DNA of 53,552 nucleotides from Gemmiger sp. (GCA_028710135.1 JAQUSS010000002.1:1-53552); one strand, 5' to 3'. Shown: positions 16,601 through 25,003, numbered from the stretch's first letter. Program-made: numbers and translations. The notes: generated by a model from the sequence alone, not told the origin.

Positions 16601-19256
16601 AAGCGCTCGTGATGGTTACCGGCTCGCCCTTCACAACCAGGGCGGTATCGCAGGTGGTGGAGGCCAGGCCCGCGTTCACACCCTCGCCGGTCCAAACGGG
16701 CGCGGTTACGGCAATCTGCTTATCGGCCTGGGTCACCCGCAGGTAATAGTAGGCATAATCGTTCGTGGGCAAATCAAAGTTCACGGTGCCGTTGCAGCCC
16801 GCCAAGGCCTGGCTGCCGGCCACAAGGCCGCCGTTTACAATCAGCTCCACCTTGGCGTTATCGGCATCGGTGGGGTCGGCAATTTGGGCCACCACATGGA
16901 TGCCATCCTCCTGCTTGCCAAGGATAGAACCCATCACGCTGCCGTTTAGGGTGTACAAAATGGATAGGTCGTTATCCTCGGTGGCGTACACACGGTAGCT
17001 GCCAATGGCATCGTAAATGCCCTGCTGGCTTAAATCGGTGGCAAGCACAACGCTGCGCGCCGTGTTGGAATCGCCCCAGTTGCCCTTGTGGTTATCCTGG
17101 TTGTTGGTGGGGGCTACGTGCCAGCCCTTATCCAGCGCGCGGGTGTAGTATTCATAGGAGGGGAAGTACCCGCTGGCACCGATGGCCCCCTCGCCGTTGC
17201 CAACCTCAATCAGGTTGATGCGCTGGTCAACCGCCGCGGTGTAGAAGGCGAAATCTTGAAAATCGCCAAAGGTGGTGCCGGGGTGGTTGAACTGGGAGAG
17301 GGACTGCTGCACCTCGGTAAGTTTTTGGTAGTAGAGCTGGTAGCCGTCCGTTTTGCCGGATTTATTGCCGAAATCGCCGTTGTTGCGGCTCTCAAAGCCG
17401 GGGGTGTTGAAGGTGTTGATGTGGCCGAACCCATCCGACCAGGTCATCTCAAAGCCGTAGAGGCCGACGAAATCATTGTCGGCGGCGGTGATGGCAGCAG
17501 CCGCGCTACGGCCCTCGGCAAACTCGTTGCTGATGGTGGTGCAATCGTTGGCCAGGCCGACCCCGGCGTTGGTGTCATTGTCAAACGAGTTGGAATGGTC
17601 GGTCACGGCCAGGAAGTCAAGGTTTTCGACCTTGCTGGCATGGTCAAAGGCTTGCTCCACGGTGCCCGCACCGTCCGAAATATTGGTGTGGGCGTGCAGC
17701 TGGCCAAAATAGAGCTGGTAGCCATCAATGCCGACCGCCTGCTTGTAGCTAAAGCTGGTAACCGTGCCGGTTTGGGCCGCGGCATCCGCCGTGGCCGGGC
17801 GGTAGGCCACCGCCTTGATGGTGGCGGGCAGCGCCGGTATGGTAACCGGCTCGGTGTATTTTTGCGCGGGGTTTGCCACATCGGGGTCCGCCGGGGGCTC
17901 GGTGCCGGTGGCCAAGGTGTAGTAAATTTCGGTGCCCTGTGCCCCTTTCAGGGTTACGGTATCGCCCACGGCCAGGCTTGCGCCGCTGGCGGGGGCCGCC
18001 TGCACTGTCAGGGTGCCGGCATCCGGGGGGGTGGGCGCATCCTGCGGCCAGGCCGGGATGGTGGCAGTGGTGCCGGTTTTGTAAAACTGGCAGGTGTAAA
18101 TGCTGGTATCGGTGCCCATGCTGTAGGTGGTAAAGTTGTTAAAATATTCGATGTACTGCGGTTTTTCACCGTATACAGCGTTGGCATTTTTGATAAAATA
18201 GCCATTATCGGCCGCCTCCAGCTCCCAAATGCTGTATTTGGTGGCGGTATCGGCAAGGCTTAAATTGCTGCCGGTTTCGCCTGCGGTCAGGTATTTGCCG
18301 CCGCACACAAACACGTATTGGTCGCCCTGTTTGGCAACGTCAAACACAGCGGCGGTGGTGCCGGCCTCGGCGGTCATCGCCCCCTCCGCCAACGTTACCG
18401 CGGCCTCGGTCAACTGGTTTTTGTTGTTGTAAACTTCCCCAATCGTGGAGATTGCCTGGCTCCCCTTGGGCAGCACAATGGCAACTTGGTCGCCACTTTG
18501 CAGCGTGGTGGCCAGGGTACCGGCCAGCCCGGTGGTGGGCGGGTCGGATGGGGCGGCGGTGGGGGCCGGGCCACCGGCCTTTTTGTATAGGGTGAAAGCG
18601 TGGGGGTAGCCCGCGGCGGTGCTGCCGGTGGCCGTGCTGGTTTTGTAGGCCCGGAACTTGCCAGACGAGGTTTTGTTGCTGGCCAAAGTAACCGTATCTT
18701 CCCCTTGGCCGGTGAAGGTAAAGCTTCCCGCTTCATCCACGGCCCAGCCCCAGCTGTAACTGCCGGCTTGGATGCCGTTGATGTTGCCGCCCGCGGGCGC
18801 AATGCTTTTGCCGTTGGCATCGGTTAAAGTGGCTGTGCCGCCCGCCACCGTCACGGTCCAAACCGGGGCGTTCGTCACGGTGTCGCCCTCGGGCGTAACC
18901 GAGGCCGCGGTGACCCAAGTGCCATCCAAAATATTCATGGCAAAGCTATTATCCACCGCCAGCACATAGTCACCGGTGGTAAAATCCTCGGCTGCGGTAA
19001 TTTTTGTAAAGCTTTCGCTGCTAAAAACGCTGGTTTCCCCCATAGGCGCTTCGGGTTCGTCATCCATTTCCGGGGGTGGGGTTTCGGTTTCTAGGGGCAG
19101 GGTGGGCAGGGGTTCTTCCTCGGCGGGGGCCGTTTGGGCCGTTTCGGGGGTGGCCGGGGTGGCTTCTGCCAACGCCCGCAGCGGGAAGGCGCTCAGGCTC
19201 ATGCCCAGCGCCAGCGCGAGTGCGCCGCAGCGGCGCATCAGGTCTTTCAGTACCAT
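13638..19256 (-). CDS. Giant secreted PHP-domain metallohydrolase with DUF4214 tail
   Basis: An 1872-aa exported multidomain protein. In order: signal peptide (about 1-30, cut after ALA); acidic Pro/Glu linker; two beta-rich modules (about 85-410); a chitobiase-C-terminal-like module (about 420-510); and a CehA/McbA-type PHP metallohydrolase (about 510-800). The PHP part shows LHAHTN, VTDHSNS, FNHPG and NNQDNHKG, whose His/Asp residues normally bind a metal cluster. Then come beta-sandwich modules, a Rossmann/GATase-like module (about 1015-1240), two OB-fold-like modules (about 1280-1470), a Pro/Thr/Ala/Lys repeat stalk (about 1475-1612) and two DUF4214 modules (about 1615-1735 and 1755-1872). 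PHP enzymes hydrolyse phosphoester bonds, so an extracellular phosphoesterase or nuclease-like role is plausible. It lies 84 bp after the YibE/F gene. Confidence 0.85.
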   Translation of the reverse strand: MVLKDLMRRCGALALALGMSLSAFPLRALAEATPATPETAQTAPAEEEPLPTLPLETETPPPEMDDEPEAPMGETSVFSSESFTKITAAEDFTTGDYVLAVDNSFAMNILDGTWVTAASVTPEGDTVTNAPVWTVTVAGGTATLTDANGKSIAPAGGNINGIQAGSYSWGWAVDEAGSFTFTGQGEDTVTLASNKTSSGKFRAYKTSTATGSTAAGYPHAFTLYKKAGGPAPTAAPSDPPTTGLAGTLATTLQSGDQVAIVLPKGSQAISTIGEVYNNKNQLTEAAVTLAEGAMTAEAGTTAAVFDVAKQGDQYVFVCGGKYLTAGETGSNLSLADTATKYSIWELEAADNGYFIKNANAVYGEKPQYIEYFNNFTTYSMGTDTSIYTCQFYKTGTTATIPAWPQDAPTPPDAGTLTVQAAPASGASLAVGDTVTLKGAQGTEIYYTLATGTEPPADPDVANPAQKYTEPVTIPALPATIKAVAYRPATADAAAQTGTVTSFSYKQAVGIDGYQLYFGQLHAHTNISDGAGTVEQAFDHASKVENLDFLAVTDHSNSFDNDTNAGVGLANDCTTISNEFAEGRSAAAAITAADNDFVGLYGFEMTWSDGFGHINTFNTPGFESRNNGDFGNKSGKTDGYQLYYQKLTEVQQSLSQFNHPGTTFGDFQDFAFYTAAVDQRINLIEVGNGEGAIGASGYFPSYEYYTRALDKGWHVAPTNNQDNHKGNWGDSNTARSVVLATDLSQQGIYDAIGSYRVYATEDNDLSILYTLNGSVMGSILGKQEDGIHVVAQIADPTDADNAKVELIVNGGLVAGSQALAGCNGTVNFDLPTNDYAYYYLRVTQADKQIAVTAPVWTGEGVNAGLASTTCDTALVVKGEPVTITSALYNNTQSAMAVQSLRYSVNGTVVEEATGDKLAAIQTVAPGASVNYAFAYTPAMAGNVTLNIALVAMVEGAEQTFTGVLRLNVTDPSLVTRILVDGTHYNDYVTGYYKGNMGNFATLAAAKNAQVTIKQPGDTITEADLDGVALLVVSAPLRTAANGMPATVFEPEFVKLVADYAKNGGTVILSGLADYQDNVGGAPYCSTEQINPLLESMGATMRLNDDEVLDDDTNYNGGTAQTYRVYMDDFNTAAFPGLFAGMQSGQRYSAYSGASVNLGSGGVALVKGSPNCYSINAKARPAGAEGQWNSGKPTGSTASGSYNPDTAVVQKGNVVTLATEAVGSGRVYLAGTVFCSNYEISDSGNVDYGDASYANKVILGNLIDDVTAPATITPIADVRAAYSGEADKGQVFTVQGKVTAGNVEPNAFFDTIYIQDATGGLDIYPVASTDGTFLPGQTVQVTGSLDAYQGDIELRTISVTMVDASQSSPVAATALTLAQAGDYAANGGKLATVTGKVKSVKATNNLLDYAILTDGTQEFRVFFNNYIGYSDSTSAKLESFVAKDAQITAIGVIYNDPDGTCLRVRDRSEVTLAGAQPTASPTAAPTASPTASPTAAPTASPTASPTAAPTAKPTAAPTAKPTATPTAKPTAAPTAKPTAAPTAKPTAAPTAKPTAAPTAKPTAAPTAKPTAAPTAKPTAAPTAKPTAAPTAKPTATPTAKPTAAPTAKPTPTPEPVYSKDAKGFVTRLYTVCLLRTPDAKGLADWSQKLNNKEITGAQAAMGFVFSDEFQAYNYCNTCYVQTLYRAFLGREADAKGLASWVAKLESGSKREEIFNGFVGSDEFTALCKAYGIARGGNMPVPAYGTVPTGPCTNDNTPDGVTAFVTRLYKVTLNRAPDAPGLKDWTGRLWAHKASGSEVAAGFIFSKEFTKKGLSDADFVECLYSAFMGRPSDAAGKADWLGRLAKGATRQQVFAGFVGSNEFTALCSSYGIVRG
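14420..14840 (-). repeat. Coding tandem repeat, Pro/Thr-rich stalk
   Basis: About 420 bp inside the PHP-protein gene made mostly of a 24-bp unit coding for APTAKPTA-type octapeptides (about a dozen copies, some with T for A), preceded by ASPTAAPT-type units. The near-identical DNA makes copy-number change by slippage likely. The protein stretch should form an extended, possibly O-glycosylated spacer in front of the DUF4214 modules. Confidence 0.9.
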
Positions 19257-19339
19257 ACAATTTACTCCTCTTCTTTTCGGCCTTCCCGGCTCACTTTTTG
19301 GTCAGGGTTTTCGGGGGAAGGCTGCGTACCCTCTATCTG

Positions 19340-20551
19340 TCATCTATTTGCACTTGCCGCATCCCGCGCCATACACCGCGCGCTGATGAACGCAACAAGG
19401 GGAACCGTAAGCAAAATGCCGATGGAACCGGCAATACTTTGAATCACCTCAATACAGATGAAATCGGTGTTGACAAGCTGCAAAAACGGGATGCCGTAGG
19501 TTTGTATCAGCACCAGCATATTTAAGCTGGAACCGGCAAACGCCAAAATCAGGGTGTTGGCCATGGTGCCCATGGCATCGCGCCCAATGCGCATACCCGA
19601 TAAAAACAGCTCCCGCGCGGGCAGCGCCGGGTTTTTGCTGTGCAGCTCCGCAATGGCGGAGGCAAGGCTTAACGCCACATCCATCACCGCGCCCAGGCTG
19701 GCAATCAATACGCCGCACACCAGCAGCCCGCGGATGTGCAGGCCATGCTCTGCGCCGTAAAGCAGCAGGTCCTCGGCCTCCGTCATGTTCCAGCCGTTGA
19801 TGGGTGCCACCGCGCCCACCAGGGCCGCCACCAACCCTGCCGTAACAACGCCGCACACGCACCCTGCCACCGCACAAAAGGTTTTGCGCCCGTACCCGTT
19901 CAGCAGCACCAGCGAGGATGCCGCCACCGCCGCCGTAACCCCGATGGTGAGGGGGAGCGCGGGCAGGCCGCGCAGCAAGCCGGGTATCAAAATGAACCAC
20001 AGGCAGGCCAGCGCCAGCAGCAGCCCGCCCAGCGCGCCCAGCCCCTTTTTGCCGCCAAGCGCGCCCAGCAGCAAAAAGAACACCAGCACCAGCCCGCCCA
20101 ACACCAGCCCACGGTCGTAGTTGAAAAGGGAGAGGTAATACCCGCCGCTGCCATCCTCCAAAACGCGGACAATCACCCGGTCGCCCGCCGCAACATCCAC
20201 GTTGAAGAGGGCGCTTAGGTAGTTGGTCAGCGGCAGCGTTTCGCCCTTGTGCGCGCCCGAAAGCAGGGTAACCTCCAGCGTTTGGGTGCCGATGCGCCGC
20301 CCCTCGCTGTGGGCATCATCCGCCACGGCATCATCCCCGGCAACGCGGGCCACCCGCGCGGTGGCAAACATCTGCTTGCTGGCGCTGGTTGCCACGGCCC
20401 CCGGCACCGGCTGCCCCAGCCAGATGCCCAGCGCCACCACGCCCGCCAGCAGCACCACACTGGCGGCATACGCCCACCACAGGTACCGGGGCCGTGGTTG
20501 CCGGGTTGCCACCGCCGCACCGCGCGGCGGGCATTTGCTGCGTTTGTGCAT
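19340..20551 (-). CDS. YibE/F family membrane protein
   Basis: A 403-aa integral membrane protein of the YibE/F family. It has one N-terminal helix (about 25-47), an extracytoplasmic beta-rich domain (about 60-125), then about seven hydrophobic helices. The conserved stretch GAVMDVALSLASAIAELHSKNP is present. The biochemical function of YibE/F proteins is not established. ATG 20551 is the best in-frame start, although its ribosome site (AGGAAA) is modest; a strong AAGGAGG about 40 bp further upstream has no usable in-frame start next to it. It probably shares a transcript with the secreted PHP protein 84 bp downstream. Confidence 0.85.
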   Translation of the reverse strand: MHKRSKCPPRGAAVATRQPRPRYLWWAYAASVVLLAGVVALGIWLGQPVPGAVATSASKQMFATARVARVAGDDAVADDAHSEGRRIGTQTLEVTLLSGAHKGETLPLTNYLSALFNVDVAAGDRVIVRVLEDGSGGYYLSLFNYDRGLVLGGLVLVFFLLLGALGGKKGLGALGGLLLALACLWFILIPGLLRGLPALPLTIGVTAAVAASSLVLLNGYGRKTFCAVAGCVCGVVTAGLVAALVGAVAPINGWNMTEAEDLLLYGAEHGLHIRGLLVCGVLIASLGAVMDVALSLASAIAELHSKNPALPARELFLSGMRIGRDAMGTMANTLILAFAGSSLNMLVLIQTYGIPFLQLVNTDFICIEVIQSIAGSIGILLTVPLVAFISARCMARDAASANR

Positions 20552-20689
20552 CGTTGCCGTTTCCTGCCTTTCCGTTTCTTGTTGGACATCCTCCTTATTT
20601 TATGGCATCTGCGCCCCGCCATCTATCCAGCCGCCGTAAAATGTGTTTAAAATTTGTGTAAACCGAGAAAACGGCCCCGCCCCACCTTC

Positions 20690-20748
20690 CAAAAAAACAA
20701 AAGTGCCCGGTAGCCCCCCCTTGCGGGGTATAAAGCCTACCGGGCACT
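20690..20748 (-). terminator. Terminator of the 15-gene system 2 operon
   Basis: Arms AGTGCCCGGTAG (20702-20713) and CTACCGGGCACT (20737-20748) form a 12-bp stem. On the minus strand it is followed by a T-rich tract (TTTTGTTTTTTT). It lies about 100 bp past the GH30 stop codon. The 20552-20852 gap holds only this element and the poorly defined promoter area of the YibE/F gene. Confidence 0.85.
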
Positions 20749-20852
20749 GCGTCTATTTTGTTGTTTGTGGGGGGTGTTTTTCGCCGGGCCATTCCGCCTG
20801 CCACAGCCATCCCCCGGGTTTGGCTGCCCACGGCCCGGGGCGCGGTGCAACT

Positions 20853-22190
20853 TCACCCCAGCAGCACCGTGGCAATGGCATCGCCGGGCAGTTGCAGGGT
20901 GGCAAGGGCCCCCTCCAGGCGCAGGTTGACCGGTTTTTCCTCCGCCGTTCGGTTCATCAGCACCACGGCCAGGCGGCCATCCGGCCGGCAAAAGGCCGTC
21001 ACATCGATCGCATCGGTGTAGCGGCTCATGCCGATGCGCACAGAGCCGGGCAGAATGGCGCGGCTAAAATGGCCGATATACTCGTAGCTGAGGGTTTTCT
21101 CCATGGTATCGGTTGCCGCATCGTACAGGATGGGGGCCTCGCACAGGTTGTTCACATGGTTTGGCCCACCGGCACGGTCAAACAGGATGCACCACGCAAT
21201 AAAGCCGCAGGCACCGCCGTTTAAATTCCCCACAATGTCGTGGCCGTACATCCGCGCGTTGGCCAGCGCATCGCTTTGAAAGCGGCTGTACTCCACACAC
21301 CCTTCGGTGAAAAGCAGCTTTAGCCGGGGGTAGCGCGCGTGCAGCATGGCCAGCGCCTCAAAATGGTCGCCCGAATACCAGTGGAATGCCACGCCCGCAA
21401 TAAGCGGCGCGGTGTCCTCGTCCAAAATTTCCAGGGCGCGCTCCAGGGCACGCTCCTTATTATGGTCCCAAATGTACAGCTCTAAGCTATCGGCCAGGCC
21501 GTGCGCTTTCAGGGCCGGGCAGAGGTAATCGCGCAAAAATTCCTTTTCCTCCTGCGCTGTGTACTCGCAGGAATCCCAGGTTTGGGCGGCTTTTGGCTCA
21601 TTCTGCACGCTGATGCGGCGGATATCCACACCGCGGGCGCGGTATTCTTGGATGTAGCGGCAAAAATATTCCGCCCACAGGGCACCGTAGGCGGGCTTTA
21701 AGTGCCCCCCACCATTTTTTTGCCCGTTCGTTTTCATGAAGGGCGGCGGGCTCCAGGGGCTGAGCATCACCGTGATGCCGCCGGGCGTGGCGGCGTTTGC
21801 ATCCGCAAAAAAGGGCAGGATATACTGCGCATCCCGCGCGAGCGAGAAGCTTGCAAGGGTAAGATCCTGCGCATCCTCCATGGCAGAATAATTGCCAAGG
21901 GCGGCATCGCAGCTATCCAGCGCCATACGCGCCTGGGTGTAGCCAAGGCCGGTTTTGCCAAAGTATGCCTCAAGGAATTCTGCCTGCCGCGCGGCCGGCA
22001 TCCGGCTGTACACATAGGCGGATGCCTCCGTCAGCGCACCGCCAAACCCCTCAAAGGTCTGGTAGCGGAACGCCGGGTGCAGGTTGATGGCTTCACGCTC
22101 CTGCCCGGTATCGGGCACAAAATCAAGGATACCGCTTGTTTTTACAGCGCGGCCATCCCGCCACGCCGTTGCATTCCAACTACCTTTCAT
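20853..22190 (-). CDS. GH30-family glycoside hydrolase (copy 2)
   Basis: A 445-aa cytoplasmic GH30 enzyme, paralogous to the one at 471-1802. It has SPWSPPPFMKTNG, acid/base E198 in VQNEPKA and nucleophile E296 in LFTEGC. No signal peptide is present. It is the last gene of the 15-gene operon and starts 4 bp after deoC. It presumably releases the monosaccharide that the isomerase, kinase and aldolase upstream consume. The divergence from copy 1, spread over the whole length, suggests an old duplication and possibly a different substrate. Confidence 0.9.
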   Translation of the reverse strand: MKGSWNATAWRDGRAVKTSGILDFVPDTGQEREAINLHPAFRYQTFEGFGGALTEASAYVYSRMPAARQAEFLEAYFGKTGLGYTQARMALDSCDAALGNYSAMEDAQDLTLASFSLARDAQYILPFFADANAATPGGITVMLSPWSPPPFMKTNGQKNGGGHLKPAYGALWAEYFCRYIQEYRARGVDIRRISVQNEPKAAQTWDSCEYTAQEEKEFLRDYLCPALKAHGLADSLELYIWDHNKERALERALEILDEDTAPLIAGVAFHWYSGDHFEALAMLHARYPRLKLLFTEGCVEYSRFQSDALANARMYGHDIVGNLNGGACGFIAWCILFDRAGGPNHVNNLCEAPILYDAATDTMEKTLSYEYIGHFSRAILPGSVRIGMSRYTDAIDVTAFCRPDGRLAVVLMNRTAEEKPVNLRLEGALATLQLPGDAIATVLLG

Positions 22191-22194
22191 CGTT

Positions 22195-22878
22195 TCACCG
22201 CGCTTTCAGCTCCTCCACAATGGCCACGCTGGCCGTGGAGCCAATGCGCGAAACACCCAGCTCAATCATGTGCAGCGCCGTATCCAACGTGCGGATGCCG
22301 CCCGCCGCCTTGATTTTTACCCCATCGCCCACGGCACGCTTCATCAGCGCAACATCCTCAAACGTTGCGCCGCCCGTGCCAAAGCCGGTGGAGGTTTTGA
22401 TGTAATCGGGGCGCACCTCCCGTGCAATGCCACACAGGGATAATTTTTCAGCCTCTGTCAGATAGCAGTTCTCGAAAATCACCTTGGAGGTTGCACCTGC
22501 CGCGCGGCATAGCGCCACAATGGTATTCATTTCACGCTCGATATACCCATAGTTTTTTTCCTTGAGCTGAGTGATATCAATCACGTAATCAATCTCGTCC
22601 GCCCCGTTTTCAATGGCCTCCTTCGCCTCAAACGCCTTTGCGGCAATCGTGTTTTGCCCCAAGGGGAAGCCCACCGCCGCGCCCACGTGTACCGCCGTGC
22701 CGGCCAGCAGCTTTTTGCACAGTGCCACAGGCACCGGGTTGATGGCCACCATGGCAAAGCCGTAGGCGCGGGCTTCGGCACACACCTTCTCAAAATCCGC
22801 GTTCACCGCATAGGCGCGCAACTGGGTGTGGTCAAAGTATTTTGCAAGTGCCTGCGGTGTCAGTTCTGTATGCAGCAT
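22195..22878 (-). CDS. deoC: DeoC-family class I aldolase
   Basis: A 227-aa deoxyribose-phosphate aldolase-type TIM barrel. The Schiff-base lysine is K161 in DYIKTSTGF and the second catalytic lysine is K190 in KIKAAGGI, matching the K167/K201 pair of the E. coli enzyme. The start ATG 22878 follows AAAGGAGA; the open frame extends further upstream but that part overlaps the alcohol dehydrogenase gene in another frame. DeoC normally splits 2-deoxyribose 5-phosphate into glyceraldehyde 3-phosphate and acetaldehyde. Here it sits with an isomerase, kinase and oxidoreductases instead of the usual nucleoside genes, so a related deoxysugar phosphate may be the real substrate. Confidence 0.9.
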   Translation of the reverse strand: MLHTELTPQALAKYFDHTQLRAYAVNADFEKVCAEARAYGFAMVAINPVPVALCKKLLAGTAVHVGAAVGFPLGQNTIAAKAFEAKEAIENGADEIDYVIDITQLKEKNYGYIEREMNTIVALCRAAGATSKVIFENCYLTEAEKLSLCGIAREVRPDYIKTSTGFGTGGATFEDVALMKRAVGDGVKIKAAGGIRTLDTALHMIELGVSRIGSTASVAIVEELKAR

Positions 22879-22897
22879 CTTATTTTCTCCTTTTCTA

Positions 22898-23947
22898 TCA
22901 TGAAATGGGCGGTACGATAACCGTTTTAAGCCCTGCCGCGCTGGACGCATAGGCCAGTGCGGTGCTAAAATCCGCCAGGGCAAAGCATTTGGAAACCAGT
23001 GCGCCCAGCTTAAGGTTCCCGGCGGCCTCCATTTTTGCCACGGCGCGGAACTGGGCCACATTGGCCCGGGTGGAGCCACAGATGGATAGCTGCCGGTAAT
23101 GGATAAAGTTGGTGGCCAGGCACACCTCGTCCCGCCCGGTGGGCAGGCCGCCAAAATAGAGGATACGCCCGTTCATGGCCATCAGCGATGGGGCCTGTGC
23201 CTGCGCCGCGGCGGAGGGGCAGGCGGTGATGCAAACATCCACGCCGCGCCCCTTTGTTTCCTGCATAACCTCCTCCAGCAGGTTATTGCCGGGCAGCGCG
23301 GCAGCCCCCGGCACAAGAGCCAGGCACTGCTGCCGGCGCGCGGCGCTTAAATCGCTAATCAGCACCCGGGCCGCCCCGCTGGCCTGTGCCAGCAGGGCGT
23401 GCATCACGCCGATGGGCCCGGCACCAATCACCAACACCGTATCGTTCAGCCGCACCCCAGCGCGCTGCTGGCCGTTGAGCACACAGGACATTGGCTCAAA
23501 CAGCGCCGCCGTGGCAAACGGCGTTTCCGTGCCCAGCACCATAACATTGCCCTGCGCGATGGCCGCGCCCGGCACGCACAGATACTCGGCAAAGCCGCCA
23601 TCCCGGTTGATGCCAAACGCCTGGTACTGTGTACACAGGTGGGTATCCCCCCGCACGCAGGCATCGCAGATGCCACACCCCATGTTGGGGGCCACCGCCA
23701 CCCGCATACCCGGCGCGTAGCCCTGCACGTTCTGCCCCACCTGCACGATGGTACCGCTGACTTCATGGCCAAGCGTCAGGGGGTGGCGTTCATCCACACC
23801 CTTCCACCCGTTGGCCACCATCCGCAGGTCGGTGCCGCAGATGGCGGCTGCCTCCACGCGGAGCAGCATCTCATCGGATGTAATTGCCGGAACATCACAC
23901 TCTACCACGCGCACATCGCCCGGGCCAAACAATTTTGCTGCCAGCAT
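22898..23947 (-). CDS. Zinc-dependent medium-chain alcohol/polyol dehydrogenase
   Basis: A 349-aa MDR-superfamily dehydrogenase of the sorbitol/threonine dehydrogenase type. Catalytic zinc ligands are C37 (ICGTD) and H61-E62 (GHE). The structural-zinc cysteines lie in GCGICDACVRGDTHLC, and the NAD(P) loop is VIGAGPIG. ATG 23947 was chosen because AAAGGGAG precedes it and longer versions would run into the previous gene. It lies 25 bp after the Gfo/Idh/MocA gene and 19 bp before deoC. It could oxidise a sugar or polyol intermediate, or reduce the aldehyde released by the aldolase. Confidence 0.88.
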   Translation of the reverse strand: MLAAKLFGPGDVRVVECDVPAITSDEMLLRVEAAAICGTDLRMVANGWKGVDERHPLTLGHEVSGTIVQVGQNVQGYAPGMRVAVAPNMGCGICDACVRGDTHLCTQYQAFGINRDGGFAEYLCVPGAAIAQGNVMVLGTETPFATAALFEPMSCVLNGQQRAGVRLNDTVLVIGAGPIGVMHALLAQASGAARVLISDLSAARRQQCLALVPGAAALPGNNLLEEVMQETKGRGVDVCITACPSAAAQAQAPSLMAMNGRILYFGGLPTGRDEVCLATNFIHYRQLSICGSTRANVAQFRAVAKMEAAGNLKLGALVSKCFALADFSTALAYASSAAGLKTVIVPPIS

Positions 23948-23972
23948 ACCAGCACTCCCTTTCCGCAGGCTG

Positions 23973-24989
23973 TCACAGCCTGACAATTTCCCCTGTTTTG
24001 ATGGATTCGTTCCCCGCCTGCACAATCTGCACCGCCCGCAAGCCGTCCAGCCCGGTCACTTCGGGGGGGCGGCCCTTTTGGATGCAGTTTACAAAACTGG
24101 TATCCTCCCGCAGGTAGGCATCCTCAAACAAATTCATCCAGCTTTTTACCACATCGCCGTGCAGGCCACCCTCCTTGGTAAAGGCCACGGTGCGGGTGTT
24201 TTGCAGCCCCCCCACCTGGATAGCCCCCTTGGTGCCCAGGATATCCACCCGCGCATCGTAGCCGTACTGCACCCCCTGCGCACCGTCAATGCTGCCAAGC
24301 ATTCCGTTTGCCATGCGCAGGTTCATCAGCACGGTATCGTAAAAATCCGGGTAGCTGGGCCGAATCTCGCCGCAGCGGTAGTTGCCGGCCATGGCATACA
24401 GGCTTTGCACCTCGCTGCCGGTCAACCAGCGCAGCGTATCAATGTCGTGGCTGTTCACCTCGGCCAGCGGGCCGTTGCTTTTTTGGATGTCATACATCCA
24501 TTCCCGGGGGGTGCTGGGGCCGCGTGTGAGGGATTTTACCATCACAACCTCCCCAATCTGCCCGCTCTCCACAATCTCTTTGGCACGGCGGAAGCCCTCG
24601 TCAAAGCGGCGCATAAAACCAACCTGCAGCGCCACCCCGTTTGCATCGGCGGCCTGCTGCATCTGCCGGCACTCCTGCGCGTTCATGGCCATGGGCTTCT
24701 CGCACAGGATGTGCTTTTTGGCCTGCGCCGCCGCCACCACAATCTCGTGGTGGTACTTGGTGGGTGTAACAACAATCACGGCATCCACGGCCGGGTTTTC
24801 CAAAACCTGGCGGTAGTCTGTAGTCCAGCCATCGGCGCCCAGCTCCTCCGCCGCCTGGCGGGCGCTTTGCTCCACCACATCCGATACCGCAACCATCCTT
24901 GCGCCCGGTACCCGCGCTGCAAAATTGCGCGCGTGGATCATTCCCGCACGCCCCGCGCCAATCAGCGCAATGCCCAGTTCAGCCTTCAT
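23973..24989 (-). CDS. Gfo/Idh/MocA-family oxidoreductase (system 2)
   Basis: A 338-aa NAD(P)-dependent sugar/cyclitol dehydrogenase. The N-terminal Rossmann fold starts ALIGAGRAGMIHA. The family CEKPMAMN motif carries the catalytic lysine, and VNSHDIDTLRWL fits the substrate-site His/Asp region. ATG 24989 is preferred over 25007 because AAGGGGA precedes it and it clears the kinase stop codon. Members oxidise inositol, glucose, or C3 of glycosides. Its place between the kinase and the alcohol dehydrogenase suggests sequential redox steps on the same sugar. Confidence 0.9.
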   Translation of the reverse strand: MKAELGIALIGAGRAGMIHARNFAARVPGARMVAVSDVVEQSARQAAEELGADGWTTDYRQVLENPAVDAVIVVTPTKYHHEIVVAAAQAKKHILCEKPMAMNAQECRQMQQAADANGVALQVGFMRRFDEGFRRAKEIVESGQIGEVVMVKSLTRGPSTPREWMYDIQKSNGPLAEVNSHDIDTLRWLTGSEVQSLYAMAGNYRCGEIRPSYPDFYDTVLMNLRMANGMLGSIDGAQGVQYGYDARVDILGTKGAIQVGGLQNTRTVAFTKEGGLHGDVVKSWMNLFEDAYLREDTSFVNCIQKGRPPEVTGLDGLRAVQIVQAGNESIKTGEIVRL

Positions 24990-25003
24990 ACGGCATATCC
25001 CCT

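Noticed and set aside
17088-18263. Plus-strand 391-aa open frame
   Set aside because: Antisense to the PHP-domain gene; Gly/Val-rich product with no family features and no ribosome site.
20227-20622. Frame starting at 20622 with an AAGGAGG and a nearby ATG inside it
   Set aside because: The ATG touches the AAGGAGG with no spacing, and the frame overlaps the well-supported YibE/F gene and gives an Arg/Cys-rich product.
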